This document shows, in pieces, positions 57,401-63,820 of a stretch of 64,000 nt of DNA. The DNA lies in contig OY754475.1 in NCBI GenBank assembly GCA_963575645.1, forward strand, positions 8,370,001 through 8,434,000, written 5' to 3'. How positions within the stretch are numbered: the stretch's first letter is position 1; each line of letters starts with the position of its first letter. Under the pieces are notes generated by a model. That model was not told where the DNA came from and ran no database searches. It saw only the letters and a list, made by a program, of their open reading frames with translations. The translations under genes and the position numbers were made by a program. This DNA is from Xanthostigma xanthostigma (lineage: Eukaryota > Arthropoda > Insecta > Raphidioptera > Raphidiidae).

Positions 57401-60115
57401 GAATATTTACGAAACGAATCATTCGTTAGCGACACGTCACTTCCACCATCTAACTTTTTTAGCGCCGAATTTAAAAAATTCAATGAAAATCTGATATTCG
57501 GTAATGTTTTTTTCGTAATCTTTACCAGTTCCTTTTAATATACCTGATTTATTTTTCAAAACATTATACCTCATACTTTAGGACAAAAGGACTTCATTAT
57601 AGAATTCATCAAAAAAATTAAGAATTGTTTTTTAGACTTTCAAAGCGCATCCTATCCGACGATATGTCGCATGTTAAATAATTTTTAAAAAAATTGAATT
57701 TTCACTTTAATTATCAGAGGATGTAATTTTTTGGATAGATTTATACTTTATTTAAACTCCGCCGAAAGTGTACTTCAAATAGCAACATATTTTTTATTTA
57801 TATATTTTCTCTATAAATTCATATAAAATTTTCATAAGGTTACATAAGAAAATATTTATTAATTAAATACACAGTAATTATTATTATTATTAATTTACAT
57901 ATGTGAAGTGTTCTCAAAAATAATTAATTATTACTGTGTATTTAAATACTAAATTGATAAAGTTTTTCTCGAATATTTTCTTATGTAGGTAACCTTATGG
58001 AAATTTTATATGAATTTATAGAGAAAGAAATGGATATTTCGAAAATGTAAAAAAATCTACGTTGCCATTTGGAAAATAAATGCATGTATATTTCTGGTTG
58101 AGTTTTGAAGTACAAAAAAAAATATACTTCAGCAGTTTTCGATAGTAAATTTCGAGTTGAACAAAAAAACTATTTAAACTTTTTTACCATTTCAACCCAC
58201 AAGTGGGAAATGGTACTAGATTAGTTCAACATCAAATTTTGTTGTTGACATTTCCGGTTGAGTTTGAAGTTCAAAAAAATAGACCTCAGCAGTTTCCGAT
58301 GTCTCGAATTGAACAAAAAAACATTTATAGATAAGAAACGAAACGGTTGATTTATGAGTCAAATTTGTTTATTGTAGGAAGACTACGTTTCGACACCTGT
58401 TTTGGTGTCTTCCTCAGGTCTTTAATTAATTGACATTAATTGACCATAAGTATGAATTAGATTTTGTGATGTTATGGTCAATTAATGTCAATTAATTAAA
58501 GACCTGAGGAAGACACCAAAACAGGTGTCGAAACGTAGTGTTCCTACAATAAACAAATTTGACTCATAAATCAACCGTTTCGTTTCTTATCTATAATATA
58601 CAATTGAGTGATCATGATTATTAAAAAAAACATTTAAACTTTTTTTATTTCTAGTAGGATACATGAATTATTTCACTGTTACCACTTTCGCTTAACACAC
58701 TGTATATATTATTACACAACTAGATATGTAATCTATTATTCCCCATCTAAATAAAATTGCAAAATAACCGAGCGCTTAAAAATTCTGTATAATATATTGA
58801 TGTTTCTCGCGACAATCGCTTAAAATAATTGAATCAACGTTTCTTAATTAAATCAACTTGCTACAACGTGCATCAATTGTCTACTGGTAAAGATTTAAAT
58901 TTACGCGCGTGTAATAAAACAAAAAACAAAACGTCAACGGAACGACGGCACGGATATTGTTTTTATTTTTCGCAGCCGATTTTCGAAACGGCAGCGGCTA
59001 GTGAACATGGAGATAGAGGTATATAAAAATCAATCGAGGGTCTCTCTCTCTCCCACACAGAGTCGGTATAATTTTTTCCCGAGAACCACGAAGGTGATTC
59101 TGTCGATAAAATACATGGCTCCTCTATGAATCTGTGTGTACGTAACGATTTACAGCACAACCAAAACTTGGCATCCTTGCGTATAGAATAACGTTTGTAT
59201 CGGCTGTTCTTTCGGCTCTGCATACTTATAAATGGGTCTTTTTAGTGTATTTGCCACAAGGAACTTACACTATTGGCGTCGGTCGGACAACGAAACAAAA
59301 ATAGCAATAACAACTTGACAATAGCGTACTCGACTGTACTTTAAAGCAGGAAAGCGACAAAGGCAACGAGCGATCACAGCCAATCACCGACGAGCGCACG
59401 TTCCGTGCAGGTAGCTGGGAGGTGGTGGGAGTATCAACGGCTCTAAAATGTGTCTTTGCGACGCTGTTTGCGACTAACTTCCAAACCTTTTAGATCCGTG
59501 GCGCGTATTATACAATCTGCTATTTTAATCAAGATTTGAAAACTGCGCTATTTTGAATAGGATGACCATTTTTATCGTAACACAATGCTGGACAGATGGA
59601 CAGAAATTGTTTTTTTTTTTTTAGTACCCATCGCAATGCACGAAAACAAATGACTTTTTTTTAATAACCCAAATTTTAAATGATCTTTTTTTTATATTTT
59701 TTTTAGTGAAGTTGTTTTTCAGAGGAATAAAAAAGTATGTTCTTTTGGGTATTGCTAGTGTTTGTTGAGTCACTGCGTCCCTGGTAAATAACAGTGTTCT
59801 TATAATCATTTAGTCACACGCGTAAAATATATTCAAATATTGTAAAATTCGCATAATAATGCGGGACATTTTCTCTAATCCGGAACATTTTTCGGGACAC
59901 AATTAATGCTCGATACATAGGGCTCCAATGCGGGACTGTCCCGGAAAGTCCCGGATTTGGTAACCCTAATTTTGAATGATGTAATCAAAGTGATTTCAAG
60001 ATAATGAAACATCACCGCTAATATTTCTAAAAAAAATTTAGAAAACTTGCTTGCAGCTATTGTTGAGATGTTTCATTTTTCTACTGGACTGTTTGAGTTT
60101 GGTGGAGCGCTATAA
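36070..60115 (+). CDS. SRY/MATA-like HMG-box transcription factor: join(36070..36400, 38966..39760, 39917..40438, 55966..56094, 57174..57298, 58976..59018, and perhaps 60057..60115)
   Basis: Six exons join in frame with phases 1,1,1,1,0,1, giving about 648 residues before the uncertain last exon. The ATG at 36070 follows an in-frame TAA. The N-terminus has two sumoylation-like I-K-T-E sites and acidic stretches. Exon 2 is Gln/Ser/Pro-rich (residues about 111-375), like an activation domain. Exon 3 has a basic SRKRKHK and then the HMG box from about residue 484 (IPRPPNAFMLFANDWRK, ISCKLGLHWKMLKDEYKK), completed by DYVYNPKEARARKAE in exon 4. The RPPNAF and YPDY motifs are those of the SRY/Sox/MATA HMG class, so sequence-specific DNA binding in the nucleus is expected. 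It is not a typical Sox protein, and I do not assign an orthologue. The 15.5-kb intron splits the box at Pro-Asp of YPDY. Confidence 0.8.
38966..39760 (+). CDS. HMG-box gene, exon 2 (Gln/Ser-rich)
   Basis: It lies between tttccag|AA and AAAG|gtagtt and is open throughout in the phase required by exon 1. It encodes a low-complexity segment with repeated SQ, PQS and MSQ motifs, including MSQPTLQTNCQSMMSQAALQ. This is typical of a transcription-activation or prion-like region. Confidence 0.8.
39917..40438 (+). CDS. HMG-box gene, exon 3 (most of the HMG box)
   Basis: It lies between tttatcag|AT and CCAG|gtattt. It encodes EENEENYKPEIGLSS, the basic SRKRKHKSYP, and from 40240 the HMG box (RPPNAFMLFANDWRKEVAKK, MLKDEYKKIYFKRAK). 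Read-through of the donor would give a stop at 40525-40527 after about 29 more codons, overlapping an AATAAA, so a truncated isoform is possible. Confidence 0.85.
40524..40529 (+). terminator. Candidate intronic polyadenylation signal
   Basis: AATAAA overlaps the TAA that ends the read-through frame of exon 3. Its use would truncate the protein within the HMG box, just after LYPG, losing the basic tail encoded by exon 4. Confidence 0.3.
40984..41308. mobile_element. MITE with GCGCCACGGA termini, copy 2 (most complete)
   Basis: The left end TAGTACGCGCCACGGATCTA is mirrored at the right end by TTAGATTCGTGGCGCGTACT. The body matches 19826-20149. It lies in the large HMG intron. Confidence 0.75.
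41357..41769. mobile_element. hAT-like MITE (GGGGCTATTCAAGTATTACG ends)
   Basis: The left end GGGGCTATTCAAGTATTACG and the right end GCGTAATAATTGAATGGCCT are imperfect inverted repeats. The interior has G-rich runs near both ends and AT-rich DNA between. Confidence 0.6.
42890..43182 (-). mobile_element. tRNA-derived SINE
   Basis: Read on the minus strand, it starts at 43182 with GCCCGAGCGGGGTGGCGCTG (A-box region) and has the B box GGTTCGAATCCCGG at about 43114-43127. A non-tRNA body follows (with CCATGGTTTCCCTC) and it ends in an AT-rich tail near 42890. The tRNA-like head has a CGC at the anticodon position, but the element is clearly a SINE, not a tRNA gene. Confidence 0.75.
44850..45510 (+). 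repeat. Dispersed repeat, long copy (also 61005-61610)
   Basis: It begins with CCAATTGGGCGACGGGACCA and a Helitron-like end (GACGCGGGTAATCGCTAGT at about 44945-44963). It continues with ACCATGGTTACCTACATAAT and the CTTCTGCGCATGCGCCGATT block. It ends at TAGTACCATTCCCCACTTGT. The order of blocks is the same at 61005-61610, so it was duplicated as a unit. Confidence 0.55.
45545..46030. mobile_element. pogo/Tigger-like element
   Basis: The left end AGTAGAAACCGGATAGAGCG and the right end TATCCGGATTCTACTGTA are imperfect inverted repeats with TA at each side. Internal copies of GTCGTACTAACCGG appear, including a perfect 20-bp palindrome with a 3-base loop at 45588-45630. It abuts the Helitron at 46031. 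Confidence 0.6.
46031..46763 (+). mobile_element. Non-autonomous Helitron carrying a tRNA-Lys-like module, copy 1
   Basis: The 5' end is TACTAATATATAAAGCTGAA, a slightly eroded form of TCTATACTAA seen in other copies. The 3' end is a G+C-rich hairpin (CCCGGGTGAAACCGGGCGGG) then CTAG at 46760-46763, as in Helitrons. A tRNA-like sequence is at 46294-46366. The body (TTGAACGCGCTAATCTCAGG) recurs at 47395 and, inverted, at 48420 and 56340. No Rep/helicase coding. Confidence 0.7.
46294..46366 (+). tRNA. tRNA-Lys-like pseudogene inside a Helitron
   Basis: 73 nt with A-box TGGCTCAGTCGGTAGAGCA and an intact T-arm GTGGGTTCGAGCCCCGC. It matches the layout of insect tRNA-Lys(CUU), but the acceptor stem (GCGTGTC against GTTGGGC) no longer pairs and the anticodon position reads GTT. 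It is probably non-functional as tRNA, and may be a captured gene. Confidence 0.55.
46940..47160. other. G+C-rich segment between two Helitrons
   Basis: It contains CCGCCGCCGACCCGACGCGC and a CA microsatellite (about 47125-47145). It is unusually G+C-rich for this window and might be a promoter or a TE fragment. Open frames on both strands appear to be composition artefacts. Confidence 0.3.
47358..47950 (+). mobile_element. Helitron carrying a tRNA-Lys-like module, copy 2 (3' truncated)
   Basis: The canonical 5' end TCTATACTAATGTATAAAGC follows an A. The body matches copy 1 through the tRNA-like module and the AAAACTTTTGAACGG block, then diverges at about 47950, so the 3' hairpin is missing. 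Confidence 0.65.
47617..47689 (+). tRNA. tRNA-Lys(CTT)-like pseudogene inside a Helitron
   Basis: 73 nt beginning GCCCGGATAGCTCAGTTGGT, with GACTCTTAATG at the anticodon loop (CTT) and TTCAAGCCCCAC at the T-arm. The acceptor, anticodon and T stems each have mismatches, so it is a pseudogene. It occupies the same place in its Helitron as 46294-46366 does in copy 1. Confidence 0.6.
48161..48650 (-). mobile_element. Two joined inverted Helitron fragments
   Basis: 48161-48430 is an inverted copy of the family at 46031 (ACTAGCGGTCCCGCCCGGTT at its outer 3' end, TTAGCGCGTTCAACCAAACA near its 5' end). From about 48440 it runs directly into an inverted fragment of the 19126 family (GTAGATTGCCTTCGTTTTTT to GGAGATTACCTCCTACATCC). 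The junction suggests insertion or a chimeric Helitron. Confidence 0.5.
50015..50345 (+). CDS. Alternative or independent first coding exon (Ser/Tyr/Asn/His-rich)
   Basis: ATG in the context CAAAATGG with an in-frame TAA upstream, then 110 codons plus one base up to the donor ACAG|gttggt at 50346. The peptide starts MDCCNYMEYHLQSIYNYN and is low-complexity and His/Ser/Tyr/Asn-rich (YYMHHHNSNSENSAYHYHSL), as in N-termini of many insect transcription factors. The phase-1 end fits exon 4 of the HMG gene (55966), which would give an isoform without most of the HMG box. It could instead begin another gene whose other exons lie beyond the window. Its codon use is clearly richer in G+C than the flanks. 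Family not recognised. Confidence 0.65.
51409..51920. mobile_element. hAT-type non-autonomous element (TAGGGGTGGC ends)
   Basis: It begins TAGGGGTGGCGAACCTATGG and ends GGTTTGCCACCCCTG, an inverted match of about 14 bases. GGCACGCG-type blocks are near the left end. A tRNA-like B-box sequence (GGGTTCAAGTCC) lies at about 51596. The 8-bp flanks are not clearly identical. Confidence 0.65.
53170..53640 (+). mobile_element. Half copy of the fold-back element at 1004-1770
   Basis: Matches 1300-1770 almost base for base, from TATTTGTATTATTATTAATA to GGGGCACCCTGT. The left arm is absent. It lies in the large HMG intron. Confidence 0.75.
54068..54120. repeat. Perfect 24-bp hairpin
   Basis: AATTGAAAAATCACACATAA continues to AAGAT, a 5-base loop follows, then the exact mirror ending GATTTTTCAATT. 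A transcript would fold into a strong stem-loop. Confidence 0.75.
54371..54652. mobile_element. Penelope-like inverted-repeat unit 1
   Basis: About 85-base arms: TCTTCAAATAAATAAAATTG through CAGACCAATATATTGACAAA at the left, mirrored at the right. A hammerhead-like motif lies at 54531-54562. The unit is followed by GTTCTATTCAGACGTTAATC, which also follows unit 2. Confidence 0.6.
54527..54566 (+). ncRNA. Hammerhead-ribozyme-like motif 1
   Basis: CTGAAGA (54531-54537), stem II GATCC/GGATC (54539-54543 with 54550-54554), then GAAACGTC (54555-54562). This fits CUGANGA, stem II, GAAA and a GUC cleavage triplet. Stem I is short (U-A next to the core, then mismatches), and stem III would be only the self-complementary ACGU. 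Confidence 0.45.
54712..54900 (+). other. Open stretch between the Penelope-like units
   Basis: A 62-codon stop-free frame includes NENTESVVRRLYNRPNSVIS and YTRARYQTHLKCNLGERD, ending at TAA 54898-54900. There is no ATG or splice support. It could be a decayed retroelement fragment or chance. Confidence 0.2.
54942..54975 (-). ncRNA. Hammerhead-like motif 2 (minus strand, degraded stem II)
   Basis: The minus strand reads GAGC-CTGAAGA, AATTTGGGGC, GAAACGTC-GCTA. Core positions and a GUC triplet are kept, and AGC/GCT can form stem I. Stem II no longer pairs, so it is probably inactive. Confidence 0.35.
55131..55170 (-). ncRNA. Hammerhead-like motif 3 (minus strand)
   Basis: The minus strand reads AGTT-CTGAAGA, then a weakened stem II (ATTCC against AGTCC), then GAAACGTT-AATG. 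Core kept; GTT/AAT can form a short stem I. It is the mirror partner of motif 4. Confidence 0.35.
55381..55420 (+). ncRNA. Hammerhead-like motif 4
   Basis: AGTT-CTGAAGA (55385-55391), a stem II with one mismatch (GCTCC against GGACC), then GAAACGTT (55409-55416) and AATG. The triplet GUU is permitted by the NUH rule. Confidence 0.4.
55966..56094 (+). CDS. HMG-box gene, exon 4 (end of the HMG box)
   Basis: Acceptor tttctttatag|AT and donor CAAG|gtaaga. In the frame required by exon 3 it encodes DYVYNPKEARARKAEREITK and then a Gln-rich piece, MPIMLPQAYTLQQSMQ. The basic segment is the C-terminal tail of an SRY-type HMG box. It is 43 residues including the junction codon. Confidence 0.85.
56110..56386 (-). 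mobile_element. Inverted Helitron fragment next to exon 4
   Basis: GAGTACGCACATTCATCTTA through TTAGCGCGTTCAACCAATCA and TTTATATATTATAGTATAGA is the inverse of the 46031 family, without the tRNA module or the 3' hairpin. It starts only about 15 bases after the exon 4 donor, and a hAT element is inserted at its 5' terminus. Confidence 0.6.
56394..56927. mobile_element. hAT-type non-autonomous element, copy 2, exact 8-bp TSD
   Basis: The ends are TAGTGATGTGCCGGATCG and ATCCGGCACATCACTA. ATAGATAT is repeated exactly at 56386-56393 and 56928-56935. The body is the inverse of 6454-6975, including the central palindrome with GAGACTATCTGTTATGGG. The target site was the end of a Helitron fragment. 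Confidence 0.88.
57174..57298 (+). CDS. HMG-box gene, exon 5
   Basis: Acceptor ttttcacag|TT and donor CCGA|gtgagt. It encodes VKGKSSGVSPLGNLALPSPR then GGGVHQWYQNNNQFSALQAN. The phase (1 in, 0 out) fits exon 4 and the candidate exon at 58976. There is no domain; it is a polar, Gly/Ser/Pro/Asn-rich region. Confidence 0.8.
58379..58422 (-). ncRNA. Hammerhead ribozyme candidate 5 (best copy, minus strand)
   Basis: The minus strand reads AAGAC, CTGAGGA, AGACACC, loop, GGTGTC, GAAA, CGTA, GTCTT. Stem I (AAGAC/GTCTT, 5 bp) and stem II (GACACC/GGTGTC, 6 bp) are perfect and all core bases of CUGANGA...GAAA are present, with GUA as the cleavage triplet. Stem III is only the palindrome ACGU, as expected for dimer-type hammerheads. 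Hammerheads of this kind are known in Penelope-like elements. Activity is not shown. Confidence 0.6.
58498..58541 (+). ncRNA. Hammerhead ribozyme candidate 6 (plus strand)
   Basis: Mirror of candidate 5: CTGAGGA (58504-58510), stem II GACACC/GGTGTC, GAAACGTA (58530-58537). One change in the 3' side of stem I (GTG instead of GTC) leaves only two pairs next to the core. Confidence 0.5.
58976..59018 (+). CDS. HMG-box gene, probable exon 6 (micro-exon)
   Basis: A 43-base exon between tttttcgcag|CC and GAG|gtatat encodes PIFETAAASEHGDR plus one base. It enters in phase 0 as required by exon 5 and leaves in phase 1. The codon use is G+C-rich in an AT-rich region. There is no homology support, so the call rests on splice signals and phase. 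Confidence 0.55.
59300..59513. mobile_element. MITE with GCGCCACGGA termini, copy 3 (inverted, truncated)
   Basis: It contains CGCTACTAACTT-type blocks inverted relative to copy 2 (GACAAAGGCAACGAGCGATC, CCAATCACCGACGAGCGCAC) and the end GATCCGTGGCGCGTATTATA. The other end is lost at about 59300, next to the block shared with 33204. Confidence 0.65.
59558..59968. mobile_element. hAT-type non-autonomous element with an exact 8-bp TSD
   Basis: It starts TAGGATGACCATTTTTATCG and ends GGATTTGGTAACCCTA. ATTTTGAA is repeated at 59550-59557 and 59969-59976. The right end carries the G+C-rich CGGGACTGTCCCGGAAAGTC. It is 411 bp without a transposase. Confidence 0.82.
60057..60115 (+). CDS. HMG-box gene, tentative last exon
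   Basis: The acceptor ttgcttgcag|CT is followed, in the phase left by exon 6, by AIVEMFHFSTGLFEFGGAL and a TAA at 60113-60115. An AATAAA is at 60315. The pyrimidine tract is poor and the peptide is short, so the true last exons may lie beyond the window. Confidence 0.3.
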
Positions 60116-61004
60116 ACAGATAGTCACTTGGTACAACGAAAGGGCTGCATCCAGGGTTGTATTTTTTTATGCCGAGCAGCTGTGCGAGGTTATAAATTGC
60201 ATCCGTACAGACAAATGCATGCAGCAAAATAACACCGGATGCAAAATTTATCGTCTCTATTGTTCGTTGAGAATAATGCTTTGATTTATATTAATTCACT
60301 ATATTTAATCATTAAATAAAGCGGATCGTTCAAAATATTAAAAGGTCTTACAGCACAAGTGAAGCAAAATATTCGAAAAATATTCTAATTATCATGATAT
60401 GTGTTTCAGTTGCGATTAAAAATATAGCTTAACAATATCTTTATTGGTCTATAATCCTCTGAAAAATAATATTATTCTAATTATCACGAAATAAATATAT
60501 TTTATAGGACTGCGTCAAGACCCATTTTCTCAGGAACGGATAGAGATATCAAGTTGAAATTAATATCAAATACGAAAGTCTATAACCCCACAGTCCTGTA
60601 AAAATTTCAAACTTCTAAGTCAATGCAATAAAAAGATACAACCTTTAAATAATAATTAGTTTTTTAATAAGTGCCATCATTGAGAGTATTGAAAGTAAGC
60701 GAAAGTGGTGTCATCCTACGCGACGAATGTAAACTATATTAAATTGTTATAGCGGTACGAAACCCGAAAAACACGAGGTACGGGAGCCTCCTTATATTAA
60801 GTCGAAAAAAACAACAAAACTTTACGCGGTTTGAATAAATTCTAATACGATTGGCTTACGAATTCAGATCTCGATACGACTCTCGGTATTTAAGAAATGT
60901 AATTCCGATTCCGAAATCCGAAGTCCGTTTAAAATTAATCGATTTCTAAACATTGCAAAGCCTAACTGTGGCAGACAGACCAAATAGTGAGAGCCTAAAA
61001 AAAA

Positions 61005-61610
61005 TTCCAGCCAATTTGGCGACGCGACAGGGCCAATCCAACTTCAAAAATATTGAAATATATAAAATAAAAATTCTGATAACGCGTGTGCTGACGCGGG
61101 TAAAGCCTAGTAATAAATATTATATTTGACGTTGGTTTGCATGGTTACATAATATGGTTTCACACGTAAAAAACTAAAACATGCTTATCGGCTACCTAAC
61201 TTTCTTTTTGACAGATATTGAAAACAAAAGTACAGTTGACTCTTTTTTTGTACTCAAAATATTATTTCCAAGACTATTCTTAGAAAAAAAATCTTTTTTT
61301 ACAAAATTGTCTTGTAAAAATATATAGGTATGAAAAGTATACTCAAAAAACAACGTTGTAGCATATATCTTTTCTGCGCATGTGCCGATTTTTCCCAAAA
61401 ATGATAGGGCTGTTCATATTTGCATATCAAGCGTACTCCCAAAATTTGGTTTCAATCCACTCATCCATTTGACCTGTATCGTTTTCACAGACGCACGGAC
61501 TTTTTCCAAAAATATATTTTTTGAGAATCTCAAAAAGAAAAGATATTGAAGAGTGAATTACGACCGAAATTAGTACCATTCCCTACTTGTGGATTTGGAT
61601 TAGTAAAATG
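61005..61610 (+). repeat. Dispersed repeat, second long copy
   Basis: The same blocks, in the same order, as 44850-45510: CAGCCAATTTGGCGACGCGA, CTGACGCGGGTAAAGCCTAG, GCATGGTTACATAATATGG, CTTTTCTGCGCATGTGCCGA, TAGTACCATTCCCTACTTGT. Confidence 0.55.
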
Positions 61611-61619
61611 TCTTCAATA

Positions 61620-62110
61620 CGGCCCTGATCGTATGTAGTGTATGTGTGTTCCTTCTATCCCCGTAGCTCTGAAGGGCACTGTATCTCTATATGCCTCCGC
61701 TAGGCGCTACACTTCTCTTCACATACAGCTGATAGTGACTGTATATATAAAGAAAACCTCTCGCACACACATCGATTCACTGTCTAAGCTGTGATTTGGT
61801 ACGCGGCAACACCGGCGCACCGTCTTAGACTGTGACCGCGCCTCGTTCGAATTCAAGTGATTTATTCTATCTCTCAGCTCCTTACTTCCTGACACATTCG
61901 GTTTAAACGCGCTGCTGTCTTAAACTGTGACTTACTGGGTTTTTCCCTTGCTTTAAGCCGCCGGCTTACCTCGAATCCCGTGCATCTTTCGTTTAGATTT
62001 GGCGGGTTTGAGCCCGTCCAGAATAATCTCAATTTTGACGGCAGATTTGTACTGGGTTGCAGAAAGGATTGTCAGAAAATCTTATTTGACAGTGACCTTA
62101 TATTGTGAAC
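61620..62110. other. G+C-richer, repeat-derived region
   Basis: It contains several Cys/Leu-poor short frames and the truncated third copy of the CTGGGTTGCAGAAAG MITE (62049-62110). No supported exon. It could be the promoter or UTR part of a retroelement. Confidence 0.3.
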
Positions 62111-62121
62111 GTATATGTTTC

Positions 62122-62380
62122 TCCACTAGCCGTTACCCGCGGCTTCGCACGTGATTCAGACGAAACACGGATGCAGTATTTGGCATAGTTACTCCTTTCT
62201 CGACGCAAACATCCATTAAGAACGGATTTTATGCCAATCCTATCCAAAACGGATTTTTCATCTACCATCACATATTGTCTATCTCTATCTTCCTCTCTAC
62301 TTCTGGAAATATTATATTGACCTTCCCATCTACGCAACCATCCACACCCTTCCACGTAACAACTCACACCCACAGTATAT
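62122..62380 (-). repeat. Probable inverted Helitron 3' end and flank
   Basis: ACTAGCCGTTACCCGCGGCT is the inverse of a Helitron 3' hairpin plus CTAGT, as at 32169. The sequence behind it is not shared with the other copies in this window. Confidence 0.4.
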
Positions 62381-63039
62381 GTGATGGTATTGATGGATAA
62401 AAAGTAACAAAAAACATTTAATTCCTGGTCAGCTCAATCTAACAAGAAAGTTTTTTTTGGGTAGGCTATAGGAGCTCTTGGAGACGAAGGGTTCCCAAGC
62501 AGTATCCGTCAATGCAGTATCTTACCATTAATGTTGCAAGGCTCTTATTTAAGAGAAATATTTTAATGTTTATTTTCATTTTATTTTTTTCAACAACTTG
62601 CAAGACTATTTGGCGAGGCATCGATATATTTAAAAAAATATAAAATCCAACTGTTCTCGGAATAGAACCTGGGATCCGAGGGCTTGTAATTAACGAGGCT
62701 AAAAACACTGCTGGGACTTCTGCTGGCCGGCAGGCTGGGTACGAGACTCGCCTGATAGCTCACAAGATAGGTTTTAAAATTAGAACAGGGGCTATTTTTC
62801 TTGCTAGGTCATCTGCTAGGGTATGAGCAAGTACCAATCAGGAAGCAGTATCTTGTCACGTGGGCGACTTGAACCAACACGGCGTCATTCTGCCCAGAGT
62901 CAGATAACAGACACGTTTTGCTCCGTTTTTAATATTTGAACTGTCACTGCGCGCGCACCAGATTTATTCACAAAACTAGCTTGAAAAGACGTCTCGTGTG
63001 AAGCGAGCACATAATCAAGAAAACTATAGTAGGCAAATC

Positions 63040-63180
63040 TATAGCAAGGACTCTAGCAGCGTTTCTAGCCACGTGTGCAGCGGCCTTAAGAAAACCGGCG
63101 CTAGAAAACTAGTAGTGGAAATCTAGCAAGGAACCTATAGCGGCAAATGCAGCCCCGCGTGCAGCGGACTTAGTGCGAGC
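63040..63180. repeat. Imperfect duplication of a TE-end motif
   Basis: AGCCACGTGTGCAGCGGCCTTA at 63067 and a related GCCCCGCGTGCAGCGGACTTA at 63150 form a loose direct duplication separated by about 85 bases, each preceded by CTAGCA- or CTATAGC-rich sequence. Confidence 0.35.
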
Positions 63181-63515
63181 GCCGCTTTACGGCCGACGTA
63201 GTTCGGACTGTGACCGCGCGGTTTTTGGGCAGTGTAATTGGCGCGATCTGACATGCCACCGTGCATAATACGGCGGCCCGTGTGCATACTGTTTGCGCGC
63301 CGTATCGAACGCGCCGCGATTCCCGTATCTGCATGTGTGTATGTTGCGTAACACAACCGACGCTGCTGACGACGGCGTCACAGAGACGCTCCGACGTCGT
63401 TGTCACGGTAACGCGCACGCCGCTACAGATGTCCGTGCGCCCGCTGTCTCGCTCGCACCCATAGCACTTCCTCCTGAACAGGATGGGCGCTACATTTTTT
63501 TTTTTTTTTGGTAAT

Positions 63516-63820
63516 TTTTTTTTTTATTTTGCACGTGTAGAAAATAAAATCAAGAGCTGCTAGTCGTCTGTCGACAGACCTTGGATGATTAAGTTTTAAA
63601 TTATTTGCTCGTCTCGCGTAGAAGGTAGAGGCGAGGGTAACTGACTAATTTTTTTTTTTTTTTGTAAATAAGACTATTTTTTTTTATTTTGCACGTGTAG
63701 AAAATAAAATCAAGAGCTGCTAGTCGTCTGTCGACAGACCTTGGATAATTAAGTTTTAAATTATTTGCTTGTCTCGCGTGGAAAGTATAGGCGAGGATAA
63801 CTGTCTAATTTTTTTTTTTT
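63516..63820 (+). repeat. Tandem duplication, two units about 160 bp apart
   Basis: TATTTTGCACGTGTAGAAAA, TCAAGAGCTGCTAGTCGTCT and GTCGACAGACCTTGGAT occur at 63525-63590 and again at 63685-63748, followed by matching ATTAAGTTTTAAATTATTTG. Each unit starts and ends in a poly-T run and contains the palindrome GTCTGTCGACAGAC. Confidence 0.8.

Larger units (their letters stand above)
58326..58595. mobile_element. Penelope-like inverted-repeat unit 3
   Basis: The arms are about 115 bases and nearly perfect: TATAGATAAGAAACGAAACG at the left and its mirror at the right, with a spacer of about 30 bases near 58455-58485. Each arm contains a hammerhead-like motif. It lies in the intron between exons 5 and 6 of the HMG gene. 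Confidence 0.7.

Noticed and set aside
63187..63514. Open frames in the G+C-rich stretch near the right edge
   Set aside because: Frames on both strands overlap with similar length, which is expected from G+C content. No splice sites or recognisable domain.
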